Source: Tenrec ecaudatus
Taxonomy: Eukaryota > Chordata > Mammalia > Afrosoricida > Tenrecidae
NCBI RefSeq assembly: GCF_050624435.1
Contig: NC_134541.1
Coordinates: 5,281,983-5,345,982, forward strand
Length of the DNA stretch: 64,000 nucleotides
Direction: 5' to 3'
Part shown: positions 23,321 to 34,601 of the stretch, in pieces
How positions within the stretch are numbered: the first letter of the stretch is position 1
Layout of the letters: each line of letters begins with the position of its first letter
Translations under genes and position numbers: made by a program
Notes under the pieces: model-generated
Databases searched by the model: none
Told to the model about the DNA's origin: nothing
Seen by the model: the letters and a program-made list of their open reading frames with translations, nothing else

Positions 23321-23772
23321 CAGGGGTTCTCAACCTTCCTCAGGCCGTGACCCTTTCATACAGGTCCTCATGTGGTGGTAACCCCAAGCATACAATTATT
23401 TACGTTGCTACTTCGTCACTGTCATTGTGCTACTGTTATGAATCGCCATGTAAATGTCTGATAGGCAGGGTGTATTTCCATTGTTACAAATTGAACATCA
23501 TTAAAGCATAGTGATGAAGCACCAAAACAATATGTCATTATATATTGTGAAATATTTCTAATGAGAAATAAATGAAATGTTGTCGTGTAGCATGGGTACT
23601 CGTATGTGGGCACATCTGCATGTGGGCAGACCCACCTGGAGATGGATAGAGAAGCGGTGTCTTGGTTCCTAAGATGATTGGAAATATGTGTTTTCCCATG
23701 GTCTCAGGTGATCCCTAAGAAAGGGTCATTCAGTCCCCAAAGGGGTTGAGACCCACAGGTTGAGAACTACTG
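23321..23772. mobile_element. SPIN-like hAT element, long copy (copy 2)
   Basis: A 452-bp member with ends caggggttctcaacc and ggttgagaactactg. Flanking octamers ttatagac and tcatagaa match at six of eight positions. It is inverted relative to copy 1 and retains an AT-rich middle (tgttacaaattgaacatc) missing from the short copies. It is non-autonomous, with no transposase frame. Confidence 0.8.
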
Positions 23773-23827
23773 TCATAGAACATCATTCACATGCTTTGTT
23801 CCTTTCAGAGACTGATTTATAAGATCT

Positions 23828-24363
23828 TGTGGCAGTTACATAATCTCCTGTCAACTTGTGAAGGGGTGGAGTCTAGCCTGTCAATCAGGTCGCAGCCTGA
23901 TGACCTCATTTGGAGTTGCAATGGAAATAAACAGCTCACTGGAGGCCAGACACATGCTCTGCTTTGTCTTCCTGCTGACAAGCCACATGGAGCTGCGCTG
24001 ATAGAGCCAGAGCCCTGGAGCTGGAGGAGCCAAATGGAGACCCCTGACAGCACTGAGATGCTTCCACCACCACTGGATCCACAAGACTTTCCACCCAGTG
24101 GCCTGTGATCTTCCTGCACTTGGCATCACTGCATGTGTTGTGTGAGTCTGAAGAGGAATTTACAGTCTGGTATCAGACATTTGGGCTCATATCGGACTTA
24201 TGGACTTGATCTGGACCAGGCTAGGATGTTTTCTCAATATACAATTGAGAAAAGGCTCTTTCTTTATAAAAAGCTCTTTCTTTCTTTTTTTTTTAGAAAG
24301 CTCTTTCTTACACATATATGAATGTGTATGGATTTGTTTCTCTAGTCGACCTGGCCTAACACA
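23828..24363 (+). mobile_element. ERV-L-like solo LTR (copy 3)
   Basis: A 536-bp unit from tgtggcagttacataatc to gtcgacctggcctaacaca, flanked by gatct (23823-23827) and gatcc (24364-24368). It aligns along its length with copy 1 at 3080. A tandem triplication of a tctttctt-containing block makes it slightly longer. Confidence 0.7.
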
Positions 24364-24394
24364 GATCCATTTCCCTAGGAACATATGACGGAGG

Positions 24395-24968
24395 GTCAGA
24401 AAGGAGCCCTGTAGCACAGTGGGTTAAGCATTGGGCTGCTAACCAAGAGGCTGGTGTTTCGAGCCCACCAGCCAATTCATAGCAGGGAAATGAGGCTGTC
24501 TACTCCTGTAAAGATTTCCAAAAAACGCCAAAACTCAAACTCACTGAGATCAAGTCAATTCTAACTCATAGGACAGTGTAAAATCCATCCCCACTACCCC
24601 CATGGGTTTCTAAGACTGTAACTCTTTACAGGAGTAGACATTTGCTTCATTTTTTGAGTTGGGCTGCTAACTGCAAGGTCAGCAGTTCTAAACCACCGGC
24701 TACTCCATGGAAGAGAGAGATTTTTCTGTTCCCATAAAGGGAAGTTCTAACCTGGCCTATAGGGTCACTGTGAGTTTTCTCCCTTGGATCAGCTGGCGGC
24801 TTCAAACTACACACCTTGCATTAGCAGCTCAACCTGTAATCCACTATGCCACCTGGGCTCCTGTAAAAATCTGCCTTCTTGGAAACCAGAAAAAGCAGTT
24901 CTCTTCTGCCCTTGAGAGTCACCATGAACTGGAATTGACTGATGGCAGGAGTTTGGTTTGGGCTTTTG
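24395..24968. repeat. Nested cluster of three AfroSINEs
   Basis: SINE A (+) has its head at 24402-24522 and its tail at 24866-24968. Inside it, SINE B (-) has its tail at 24524-24640 and its head at 24776-24862. Inside B lies SINE C (+), 24650-24775. The half-elements pair in the order A-B-C-B-A, so each SINE landed inside the previous one. Confidence 0.6.
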
Positions 24969-25207
24969 GAGGCCAACTAACGTCTTTCACCCAAGTCCTT
25001 CTACACAGAGAGCCCCACGTCCCCCGCCCCAGTGCGTTGGGGAGGAAGCCACTGCACTTCAGTTAGACAGCAAGTCCCTCCTCCCTAACCTGCTGTCCAA
25101 CGAGGGCCTGGACCCTCCCTGTCTCAGGGTGGGGAGGGGACTTGCAGGGGGTCTGGGTTACCCTCTTCTAGTTCAGAATCTCACCTGGGGAACTATGGAC
25201 ATATTTT

Positions 25208-25495
25208 TAAAAATCAACCGCCATTGAGTCAAAGCTGACTCGTAGTGACCCTGAAGGGCAGTCAAACGGGCCCACAGGGGGCCCGAGGCTGTAAGTCTTT
25301 ACGGAAGTTGACTGCCATAACTTTTCCCCACAGAGTGGCTGGGGACTTCAAACTGCAGCCAACGTGTAACCCACTAGGGCTTCCGAGTCTGTACATCTTT
25401 AGGGGAGCAGCCAGCCTCTTCGTTCCCCCTCGGGAAAGGCTGGTGGGCTTAACCTATCTGCCTCCCAGTTAGCAGCCCAACCCTGCCTGACCGCA
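25208..25495 (-). repeat. AfroSINE, antisense, with internal duplication
   Basis: The tail (gccattgagtcaaagctgac, then cgtagtgaccctgaagggc) and head (cagttagcagcccaaccctg) are clear. The middle block (cgaggctgtaagtctttacg and ccgagtctgtacatctttag) occurs twice, at about 25286 and 25385, so two antisense SINEs may be fused here. Confidence 0.65.
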
Positions 25496-25539
25496 TAGAA
25501 CAGTTCTCTGCTGACCTCCAGGACGGCATTTGATGATAG

Positions 25540-25545
25540 TATGTG

Positions 25546-25594
<49 letters not shown>
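25540..25594 (+). repeat. (TG)n microsatellite
   Basis: Starts with gtgagtgtgagtgtg and becomes a pure TG run to about 25593. Confidence 0.9.
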
Positions 25595-25595
<1 letters not shown>

Positions 25596-26304
25596 CGGGC
25601 CCCTACAGTGTGCAGGCACTAATTATGAAAATTTGTGGCCCAGTCCTCTTCTTACCGCCCCACCTCCTTCCCTACTAGACAACAAATAAAATCGCCCTGT
25701 TGCCATTTGCGGCAGGACCACCAAGGCTGAGCAAAGGGCCCACCGGCCCCTCCCGGTCCCCTCCGGCGCTCTGTTCCACTCAGCGGGCACTTCCAAGTAC
25801 TGCCTCAATGAGGGGCCTTGTTGCGGCTCCCACTGCCAGGCATGGCTGGAAGGGACCATTAAAAACAGTTTAATCTGAACAAAAGGCGTTCTGTTCTTAT
25901 TGTCCCCTGGTTGCAGTTTGGATGCAGCCACTGGAAATCTATCTGACGAAGCAACTAATCTGGGTCCAACCAGCCCTCTGAGTCTGCCCTTCGCGGAGAT
26001 TTCTGGATGGATTCGTGGGGCAGATAATTTACAGCTCAAGCAAAACACAAGGAGGCCCTTTTGTTTGGCGCAAATGTTTCCTATTAAAAGCCTTCGGAAG
26101 CGCCCGGTAACTGGAGCTCGCTCCTGCCTACAAAAACTCAAGGTGCTCAGATTTCCGCCCACAAAGCTGGGGGAAAGAGCTGGGCTTGGATGCGGGTCCT
26201 GTCTGTGGGGAACAGTGTGGGACCCGAAGATCAAAGAGCACACAGAGACAGAAGATGTGGCAGGAGTGCCTTGTGGCTGATTGGAAATGCCAAGCCTGGG
26301 AGTT
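25595..26304. other. Unique DNA, possible conserved non-coding element
   Basis: About 700 bp free of recognisable repeats, with a quiet, mixed composition (for example caaaaggcgttctgttcttattg, shortened, at 25879, and caaatgtttcctattaaaagc near 26070). A 206-codon antisense frame spans 25623-26243, but it shows no domain, splice flank or known similarity that I recognise. Enhancer function is speculative. Confidence 0.35.
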
Positions 26305-26500
26305 TGGGAGCCCTGGTAGTGCCCTCAGTTACACTCTGGGCTCCGGAATGGTCACCGATTCGAAGCCACCAGCTGTCCCATGGGACAATGATATGGCAGT
26401 GTGCTTCCGGAAAGATGACAGCTTGGGAAATGCTACGGGGCAGTTCTGTTATGTCCTGTTGGGTTGCAATGAGTTAGAATCTACTTGGCAGGGCCCTGGA
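26305..26500 (+). repeat. AfroSINE, near complete
   Basis: The head (gggagccctggtagtgccct), core (gattcgaagccaccagctgt) and tail (gttgcaatgagttagaatc) are all in order. Confidence 0.8.
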
Positions 26501-26671
26501 TGCTTGGCAGCCAGCCAGGGGCACCTGTGACAAGTCTCCAGAACTTTCTAAAGGCATGAGAATTGTCCCCGAGTGGAGCTCTTTAGATGACTTCGAGGTT
26601 GAGGGCATTTTGTAGTGAGCTTTTGAGAATGTCACTTGAGGTCAGTGCCACCTGTTCTTTGACCACCCCCC

Positions 26672-27482
26672 CCCAAACAAACAAACAAATCTGTTGTCAC
26701 CGAGTCCATTCCAACCCATAGAATGTAAAGGCTGGGTTTTCTAGAGAAGCAAAACCAGAGTGACAGATAGATAATTTATATCAAGAAAATGCCTCATATA
26801 TTCATCGAATCAGGCGCGTCCAGTCTGAGCTCCACGGGTCAGATATTAAGCTGGAGGCTCCTCCGGACTCCAGTAGCTTCGGGAGCTGATGAGCCCAGGA
26901 TCAATAGGAACACCCCAGACTGATATCAGGCTGCAGAGGCAATGAATCCACGGCCAGCAGGTCACAGGACAGGTCGCCAATGGCTCCTAGGATGGGCAAG
27001 CGACATGGCAGGTCATTGGCACAAATCTAAAGATCCAGAAATTGATGAGCTGGATACAGGATTCAGACCTAGCAAAAAGCAAGCAAGCGTGTGCACATTT
27101 TTCACGTCTATAAGAAGTACACCACCTCCCGGAAGAAATTTCCTTTCAATGGCATCCAGGCTGCAATCTGAGTAGGAGGGGGAGTAGGGCACTCCACTCA
27201 AATCTTCCCACACTGCTTGGCAGATCCCATCATAGATGTGGATACACCCTGTTAGGTGTGTTACCTCATAGATGTGGATACAACATGGGGTGTTATTATG
27301 CCTCCTTTATCAAACAACTGAGAATCCTGGCCCGCCAAGTTGATATAAAACCTGAGTATCACACATAACAACCCTACACAGATTTGTAAACTGTGAATCT
27401 TCACAGGAGCAGAGAGTCTCACCTTTCTCCCAGGGCACTGCTTAGTGGGTTTGAACTTTAGGCCTTGCCGAAGTTAACAGAG
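26672..27482 (-). repeat. AfroSINE, antisense, split by an LTR
   Basis: The tail is at 26672-26723 (ttgtcaccgagtccattcca, ending acccatagaa). The rest resumes at 27366 (taacaaccctacacagattt) and ends at about 27482 with gccttgccgaagttaac. Removing the LTR restores a normal SINE. Confidence 0.65.
26724..27365 (-). mobile_element. ERV-L-like solo LTR, antisense (copy 4)
   Basis: On the minus strand it starts tgtgtgatactcaggtttta and ends gcttctctagaaaacccagc followed by ctttaca. It sits cleanly within a SINE, which fixes both borders, although the flanking 5-mers (tagaa and taaca) match only in part. The 642 bp hold no internal retroviral genes. Confidence 0.6.
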
Positions 27483-27695
27483 ACATCAAAGGTGACAAGA
27501 TCATTTAGATTCTCCTGGAGTCCAGATGTCTAGGTTTATGGAATTGGGTTGACCACCCGGGTCATCTGCCTTCAAGTGTCTTTTTAAGCCTTGAGTTTTT
27601 AAGGGAAATAAGTGTTTTCTTAAAATCACCTTCAGGTCACACAACAGCCTACAAGGTCATTTCATTGAGACCCTTTGGCCTTAGGCCTTGGGCTC

Positions 27696-28228
27696 TGTCT
27701 TAGGCGGGAGTCTCTGGAGAAGTAAAATCAAAGAAACAGATCTGTATATGTGCCTCCCCCAAATTCCACTGCCACCAAGTCGATTCTAACTCATAGTGAC
27801 CCTTCTGGACTGTAAGAATGTCCAGGCCAGAGCGCCTCCTCTGTATAATGTTTAGAGAAGTGGTGTGTGCAGCTGTAGAGGTGGGTAAGTGTTAAGACTG
27901 CATTTCAAATGTCAGGCTGGAGGCTTCTCCTGACTCGGGTAACTTCAGGGGCTGATCAACCCAAGATCAACAAGTCAGACCGCAGGGATCTGGCCTCAGG
28001 GGCAAATGAATCCAAGGCCAGAGGATAAAACATCAGGCTGGCAACAGCTCCCAGAATCAGCAGTCCAAAGAACCGGAGGTCAAATGAAGAGCCAGGTGCA
28101 AGATCTGGAACCAGCAAAATAACAGGCAAGCTTTTCCCACAGTGTTGGAAAGCAGGCTACACCTCCGAGGAAAATCCCGTGCAATGGATTGGCTGCTCCT
28201 AGCAGGTCTCATTGTGGACACCATTACA
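27696..28228 (-). mobile_element. ERV-L-like LTR, antisense, with a SINE scrap
   Basis: The minus-strand 3' end (tgtcttaggcgggagtctct as read on +) and gaggcttctcctgactcggg, then gctgatcaacccaagatc, parallel the LTR at 26724. An antisense SINE tail (accaagtcgattctaactca) interrupts it near 27770. No clear target duplication is seen. Confidence 0.5.
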
Positions 28229-28754
28229 TTATATTAGCTTTCATCAGAGGGTAACTCTGTCTTAACTGCCTTAGTGGATCTCTCTCTACAACCAGGTGAC
28301 CCTGGAACCTGCATGTGTCTGACGCTGTCTCCTAAGGAAGTAACACAACTCGTTTCGATGTCCCTGCTTTGGAATGCCTCCCTGGTACATTCAGTCAGGT
28401 GGACCCTCCCCAATTCAATTCCTATCGGCTCAAAGGAAACAAAGTCGGCTACATTAATGTATAGTGTTTCTCTGTGCATTTCAGGTTTTAGACAAAAGAA
28501 ATGAGCCTTACTGTTCAGGACACTCAGCTTGGGTGCAGGGGAGGAACCTTCCCTAAATGGCCCAATGGGACTCTCTGGGTGGTGTCAAGAGTCAATGTGT
28601 TTGGCTGCTCTCCCAAAGGTTAGAGGTTTGTGTCTCCCCAGAGGTGCCTCCGAAGAAAGGCCTGGAGATCTACTTTCCTTAATGAAAAGTCTTCATTGTT
28701 CAAGCTGCCTGATTAGGTTCTGCTTGCAAACAAATCCATCCCAGCTGCTGCGGT
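28229..28754. other. Intergenic DNA, no gene seen
   Basis: Unassigned sequence. Frames of up to 81 codons on both strands show no domain. Confidence 0.4.
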
Positions 28755-28930
28755 TGCTCTTTGGTGTGGTTGGGTTGGTTCTGACCCATAGACACCCCGT
28801 GGGCAATAGAACGGACCACTGCCTTGTCCTGCGCCGCCAGCTCAGCTGTGACTGGAGCTCAGCTGCAACTCGTGTGCCAGCCCGTCTCCTTCAGATGTTC
28901 CTCCTTGTGTCCCCACTTGACCACGCAGGC
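28755..28930 (-). repeat. RTE LINE 3' tail, antisense
   Basis: Recognised by ggttgggttggttctgaccc, the block around ccactgccttgtcctgcgcc, and tctccttcagatgttcctcc. Confidence 0.5.
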
Positions 28931-29664
28931 TCGACTTTCTCATCTGGTAAGTGCAGCCCAGACTCCGCAAGCGCCCACCGTCCCCTGGGCCTCCACTCAC
29001 GGCACCGGCACGGCTCTCTCCCTGGCGGTCAGGCTAAAAACCGTAGCATCTTCCTTGGCTTTTCCCCCCATACCCCACATTTGATCCACCCCCAAATCCT
29101 GATGAACTACCTTGATAGAGAACCCCGAAGTCAACCACTTCTGATTCCTTCGGGGGCTCACCCAGGTCTAAAGCACACCCTAGATGTCCCCAGTGACCTT
29201 CCATCTGGTCCCTGCCGCCGCTATGCTACCCTGAGATCTAGTCTCCACTTAGCGACCAGACTAAGCCTCTCTGTGTGATTCTGAGAATGCACCCCTGCTC
29301 AGAACCCTCCCGCCGTTCCCACGTGAAAGCCCCAAGTCCTTATCTGGGTTCGCCATCGATGGCGATGGAGCAATATTAGCAGAAAGTCCGTGACTTCAAA
29401 CAGCATACACTTATGATCTCGGCGGTGTCTGGCTCAGACGAGCCTGGCTGTTGGCCAGACAGGGGTGGATTACCCAACCAGCAAGGTAAGCCCAGGCGGA
29501 TGGATGTGTGTTTACTTATGAATCTGTAGTGAGCAGATGTGGTGAGAAACACGAGAAACTATTCACGACAGAGTAGCACGAGAGCACAGGTCAGCCTGTG
29601 CTTATTCTGCTTCCCGAGGCCTCCGTCTCGTCAGGGATTGAGTCTGGAAGGGAGGTGCTGTGGG

Positions 29665-29668
<4 letters not shown>
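28931..29668. other. Intergenic DNA, no gene seen
   Basis: GC-moderate unique sequence. A 249-codon frame that runs from 28529 to 29278 passes through repeat-derived and unique DNA alike and shows no recognisable domain, so I do not call it a gene. Confidence 0.4.

Positions 29669-29715
<47 letters not shown>
29669..29715 (+). repeat. (AG)n microsatellite
   Basis: An uninterrupted run of AG dinucleotides of about 47 bp. Confidence 0.95.
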
Positions 29716-29719
<4 letters not shown>

Positions 29720-30645
29720 TGCCAGCCGGAATCTCTGCTGTGGCAAAGCCAGGTGAAATGGTTCGCCATAGGTTAATAAGTAGCACAAGTCAGCCTGCGC
29801 TGACAGACAACGGCCAGAGCCCAGGTCTCCCCTGAAGGCTCCGTGTAGGAAGGTGGCTGCTTCCAGGTCCTGGGGGTGGTGAGGCCGTGGCCCTTGCAGG
29901 CTGTTGGCCTGAGGCTGTCCCCAGCTCCCTCTCCCTGTCAGAGAACGTGGCAGCTGCCTGCAGCAAAGCCCACTGGGAAGGGAGATTTCTTGCAAAACAG
30001 ACATTGTCATCTCCAGGGGGAATCAAGCCAAGACGTGGCATCCCCGCTGCTTGCTCTGTGTAGAAGCAAGTCACAGTCCCTCCCATACTCCAGGGCAAGG
30101 GATGACCCGGGAGTGAACACCATCTGGGGGCGATGGAAGGCCACTTTCAAACAGGCCTGGGACAAGGACACTCGATGTCCCCTGTCAGCTAGCCCTCACT
30201 TTGTTCACCAATGCTCCAGCCACAGGGACCTTGCAGCTGACCCTTGGGCTCCCCGGGATGTCCTGCACAATGGCCTCCGACGAAGCGCTCCCTCTGCCAT
30301 TGAGAGTCTCTCTGCTCTGCCTTTCCGTCCTCCTCAGACACACCTGCTCAGAGACAGGTGGCCTGGCGACTGTCCCCGAAGCAGCTCCCTCGCCTCTCCT
30401 CGAGCTCCCGGGCACTCCTAACCCAGCACTGCCAAAGCAGCACTGCGAGGGACCCACGGTGTTCTGGGCTGATTTGATTTGCCTTTGTCGCTGTGAGAGT
30501 CCTGACTTACACAATGCCTCAGGGACCGCTGTGCCTTCTCTTTTCTTACAGATTCGCCTCATTAAAGCCTCGGGGGTAGAGTGCCTAGTTGTGGCAGGCA
30601 GTGCAGGGCTTCCTCCAAAAGTTGGGATTGGAAGGAGCATGTGGT
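29716..30645. other. Intergenic GC-rich DNA, no gene seen
   Basis: Overlapping frames of 139-191 codons occur on both strands at 29591-30776, a sign of low stop-codon density in GC-rich DNA. No domain, no signal peptide and no splice-bounded structure was recognised. Confidence 0.4.
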
Positions 30646-30840
30646 TGTTGCTGCTGCTGCCGTGGCTGTGGGGTGCTGTCGGATCGGTTCCGACTCGTGG
30701 GACCCTGTGTCCAACAGAGGGACCACCGCCGGGTCCACCCGTCCCACGCTCGCATTGTGCTTGTGTGAGCCCCTGATGCAGCCACTGTGTCTGTCATCCC
30801 TCTTGGGGGAGGCCTGAGAACTGCAGAGGACTCCGCCGGC
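30646..30840 (-). repeat. RTE LINE 3' tail, antisense
   Basis: Starts with gttgttgctgctgctgccgt, followed by ggtgctgtcggatcggttcc and later gatgcagccactgtgtctgt. Confidence 0.6.
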
Positions 30841-30865
30841 CCACTCCTTGGCAGAGAGCCTAGAG

Positions 30866-31056
30866 CAGTGGTTCTCAACCTGAAGGTCATGATCCCCTTG
30901 GGCATCAAGTGACCCTTTCACAGGGATCGTCCAATTCATCACAGTAGCAAAATGACAGTGATGAAGTAGCATCGGAAATCATTTTATGGTTGGGGTGACC
31001 ACAACACGAGGAGCTGTGTGAAAGGGCCGCGACGTGAGGCAGGTTGAGAACCCCCG
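30866..31056. mobile_element. SPIN-like hAT element (copy 3)
   Basis: A 191-bp copy with ends cagtggttctcaacctg and caggttgagaacccccg, flanked by gcctagag (30858-30865) and gactagag (31057-31064). The orientation is as in copy 1. The inside has gatccccttgggcatcaag and tagcaaaatgacagtgatg. Confidence 0.85.
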
Positions 31057-31084
31057 GACTAGAGGATTAAGAGCCTCGCACAGA

Positions 31085-32683
31085 GAGATAGACACAGGCT
31101 CATGTTCATTGCCGGACTATTCCTCATAGCCCACAGAGGGAAGCCTGAACGCCCCCCAGTGGGAGACTGGATCCATCAACCGCGGCCCAGACACACAATG
31201 GAACAGGAACAACGGTGAACCCGCAAAACAGCTCGAGTGTAGACGAGCCAGGAGAACCGTGTGCTGAGCGACATTCGTCAGTCACAAAAGGACACGGTTG
31301 GCAGGAAAGTGATATTGTAAAAAGTCAAGAAAAGGTTTTCACCCTAAAAGAAACCGTCTTTGATGGCCACCAGGGATTGGAGGGAAGAGATGAGGGGAAA
31401 TGAGCAGCTAGAGGCTAGACTTGGGTTAACTTGGGTGAAGGGGAAGGCAATAGACAATGGAGGGAAGTTGGGGGCGGGGGGGGGTATGATGGAGGCAGGG
31501 GAACACCCAGTGAGGCTTTGCCCAAGTTCAAGGCAAAAGGGACAAATACTGAAACAATCCTGAAATAGCGGTGACCTGTAAGTGCTTGGATAGACAGGCC
31601 GGCTGAACAAGTGTGAGAGGGCACGTGGGAGAACAGGCACAGAAACCCATAGGCTGGACAGAGGATACGTATGCGTGTGTAGAGTCTAGTTGCAAACATA
31701 GCCACGCATGCGGTGGACCATCCAGGGGGAGAAGTGACGAAGGCTTATTTGATGTAACCAAACACCTCGAGAGAATGAGCCGCTGAACCTGGGAGACCAG
31801 GACCAGGGTCTTAGGGCCACCAAGGTCAATTGTCACAGCATCCTTCACCAAGACAAGGTTCTACATCCGTGGTTCCCAAAATGTCCAATCCTGCCCCTAG
31901 GTGCGGGGCAGGGTGCTAGAATGACCGGGGGCGGGGGGGGGGGGGCTGCACAAGCAGATCCCTACACTTTGTCCTGGATTATGGGCTAGAGTACAAAGTT
32001 GTTCATTGCCAGGGAGCACTGAGTTAAAAAAAAAATTCCCCTGAAAAGAGGGTGGGGCCAAATAAGTTTGGGAACTTTTGTTCTACCTCCTGCTTTGGTG
32101 AGTAACAAGTGCGGTCTGGAGCGCTCACGAGCAGTCACCTCAGGGGCGGCGTGGTTCGCTCCCCTCCAGAGGAAAGAAGAGGGCGGAAAACGTCACGACT
32201 CGTGGGAAAAGGGCGTCCTGTGGACGAATGGGTCCCAGGAACCTCAGTCTCCACGGCCCTGAGACCAGGAGAACAGAAAGGAATCACATTAGAAGGCCCT
32301 GGATAGGATGGGGATAATATGTGAACTAGAACTCAAAATCATCAGAGACCAGGCTGAGTGATCGAACTTAGAGACAGGTGGGACCCCCCCAGGATGGTAG
32401 CCCTTAGTCACCATCCAGATCTGGAGCCAGACTCACCCCAGCATTAGAGAAACCAACCATTTAAGATCAAAAGGGCAGCACTTAGCAAGTATAACGCTCA
32501 GAAGGCGAGGAAAGGATGGGTGGACATAGGACACCCAGGGAGGAGGCAAGCTGAACAATTAGAGGTTGAGGGGATGGCAGCAGATGAGCTGAAACAAGAT
32601 GTGTATGAACTGTCGGATGTCAACCTGACGGTCTGCTCGGTACACTTTCACCTAACCCACAACTAAACGCTTAGAAAAAGTAG
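31085..32683 (+). mobile_element. Afrotherian L1-type 3' region, split by a hAT element
   Basis: The left part (31085-31866) has L1-like landmarks: cagtcacaaaaggacacgg, then gatattgtaaaaagtcaag and ccgtctttgatggccacc. The right part (32081-32683) has aactcaaaatcatcagagac and a closing tctgctcggtacactttcac. No intact frame remains. The family is assigned from memory of elephant copies. Confidence 0.5.
31867..32080. mobile_element. Second hAT-type MITE family
   Basis: A 214-bp unit with ends ccgtggttcccaaa and tttgggaacttttg, flanked by ttctacat (31859-31866) and ttctacct (32081-32088), an 8-bp duplication with one difference. The ends and inside differ from SPIN, so this is another hAT group. 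A G-run lies at 31927-31945. Confidence 0.65.
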
Positions 32684-33012
32684 TCTGGTTCGAGATACAC
32701 TCTATGCAAGTGGACACCAGCCTGTATGATCCAAGGATTGGACATAATAAAAGCCAAGATCAGAGAAGGGAATTGGATGACAGTTGAAATTCCGAGTTTG
32801 GTTTGAGGAAGGCTATGGATGACAGTGAAAGCCCAGACCCCATTTGCAGAGCCCCCATAGGATTAAGCTTCCATTAGCCTCCGCACGTCTTTGACCAGAG
32901 ATGTGAACAGTTTCGTCCTCTGACAGAGTGCACTGGAAAGTGGGTTACTGCAGATGGAGTTAGGTTAAAATTTAACATATTATCATTTGCTTTCCCTTTG
33001 GACCTATGTTTT
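32684..33012. other. Intergenic DNA, no gene seen
   Basis: About 330 bp of unassigned, AT-leaning sequence. Confidence 0.4.
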
Positions 33013-33395
33013 TAAAATATTTTACTGGGTGGAGAGGGCTCTTACAAATCTTATGACAATCCATCTTTCAATTGTATTAAGCACATTTGTACATATGTTG
33101 CCATCAACATTTCCAAAACATTTTCTTTATACTTTGAGACCTTGATATCAGCTCCTAATTTTCCCCTCCCTTCCCTATCCTTCCACCCTCATGAAGCCTT
33201 GATCAACTATATATTATTTTATTTCATGTCTTACACCATCCGTTGTCTCCCTTCACCCACATTTCTGTTACACGTCCCCCTGTGGGGTGGGCTCTATATC
33301 TCTATATCCAACCTTGTGATGAGTTCCCCCTTTCTCCCCCTCCTGCCCCCATCCTCATGATATCTTCATGATATCGCTACTCCCACTACTGTTCC
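33013..33395 (-). repeat. Afrotherian L1-type 3' end, antisense
   Basis: It reads aaaatattttactgggtgg, then gggctcttacaaatcttatg and ttgatatcagctcctaattt. This is the reverse complement of the pattern at 18301 and 40859. Confidence 0.6.
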
Positions 33396-34011
33396 TGAGG
33401 TTCACAGCAGAATGCTGAGCGGTGGCACCCCCAGGCCTCTTGCAGTTACTAGTCCTGGAGCCTTTTCCCCAGGAGATATATGTGCTGCTGCGAGAAAGCA
33501 AGGAAGGGATGAAACGGCACAGGTCTCTCAGTCTCGTGAGGCTCACCTGGAAAAGGTGTTTTGAGCAAGCGGCCTAACAATATGACTCATACACAATTGT
33601 GTCTTCCTACAAGGTCAGATGCATTTGCCCATTAGGATAACAAATCAATAAACCAATTCCCAGAGCTGTGTGGTTCTGGGAAGGCGGGCAGAAGTTGGGG
33701 GGCAGTCTCACAGGTAAACTAACAACACACAGAGGAAGGATCCTTGGGTTTGAGATTCTGTGTGTGGGGGGGTGGGTGGGAGGGGTTCTGGTTCACCCAG
33801 AGAACAGACAAGCTCCTCCCCCTTCAACTCTGGACTCCCGCTGGGCTGGTGTGATGCTGGGCAACATGAGGAGCAAAGATCTCTCCTCAGGCAGGCACAG
33901 CGCGCTCTCCTTTCAGCTTCGTCATTTGGCAAGATAACGAGCTCTCCAAATTTCCAAAGAAGCCCTGGTTAGCTAGAAGGACGTCCAAGGCTAAAAACAA
34001 ACAAACAAAAA
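33396..34011. other. Intergenic DNA, no gene seen
   Basis: Unassigned sequence. An (AAAC)n-like run at 33995-34014 marks the poly(A) side of the antisense SINE that follows. Confidence 0.4.
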
Positions 34012-34212
34012 CAAAACTGTCTGCCATTCCATGGATTCAGACTTAGAGTAGCCCTGTGGGACAGGATGGAACTGCCCCTGTGGACTTCTGAGACCGTTAA
34101 TCTTTAGGGGAGTAGAAAGCCTCATCTTTCTCCCATGGAGTGGCTGCCGGTGTAGAACTGCTAACCTACTGGTTAGTAGCCCAATGAATAACCCACTACT
34201 CCACCAGGGCAC
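34012..34212 (-). repeat. AfroSINE, antisense, full length
   Basis: The tail (ccattccatggattcagac), middle (ctgtggacttctgagaccg), core (gagtagaaagcctcatcttt) and head (ctactggttagtagcccaat, then ctccaccagggc) are all present. Confidence 0.8.
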
Positions 34213-34601
34213 CTGCCATGCCTCTAGGGTGAGCAATGCTGTTTGTGGGCATCTTTCTGTACAGAAAAGTGCTTCTCACGTGCGTCGTCGCACAAGGTCT
34301 TCTATCGAACACATCTGTTTTGTTTTCGCTCGAGGTTTTATTTTCAACCCAGTTTTACTTTCAAACAACAAGAAAGTTATTTTAGAATGAAAACAAGTTT
34401 CACTTAAGAATTAGTTTCTTATCAAGCTGGTACATATGCTCATACCTGACTATGTGTTTTTTAAATTAAGATTGCTTATCTATTTGATAGTCATATCAAA
34501 AAGGGCTAGGAGGCTGCAGCTTAAAGGCAGGTCTCAGGGCTCAGCTGCAGAGAGAAGGGGGTGTGTGTCCATGGGGGGGGGTCAGTCCTCACTGCATCCG
34601 G

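Noticed and set aside
25623..26243. A 206-codon antisense frame
   Set aside because: No similarity or splice flanks recognised. The region may be conserved non-coding DNA, but nothing supports a protein.
28529..29278. A 249-codon sense frame
   Set aside because: It runs through an RTE tail and unique DNA alike, so it cannot be a conserved gene.
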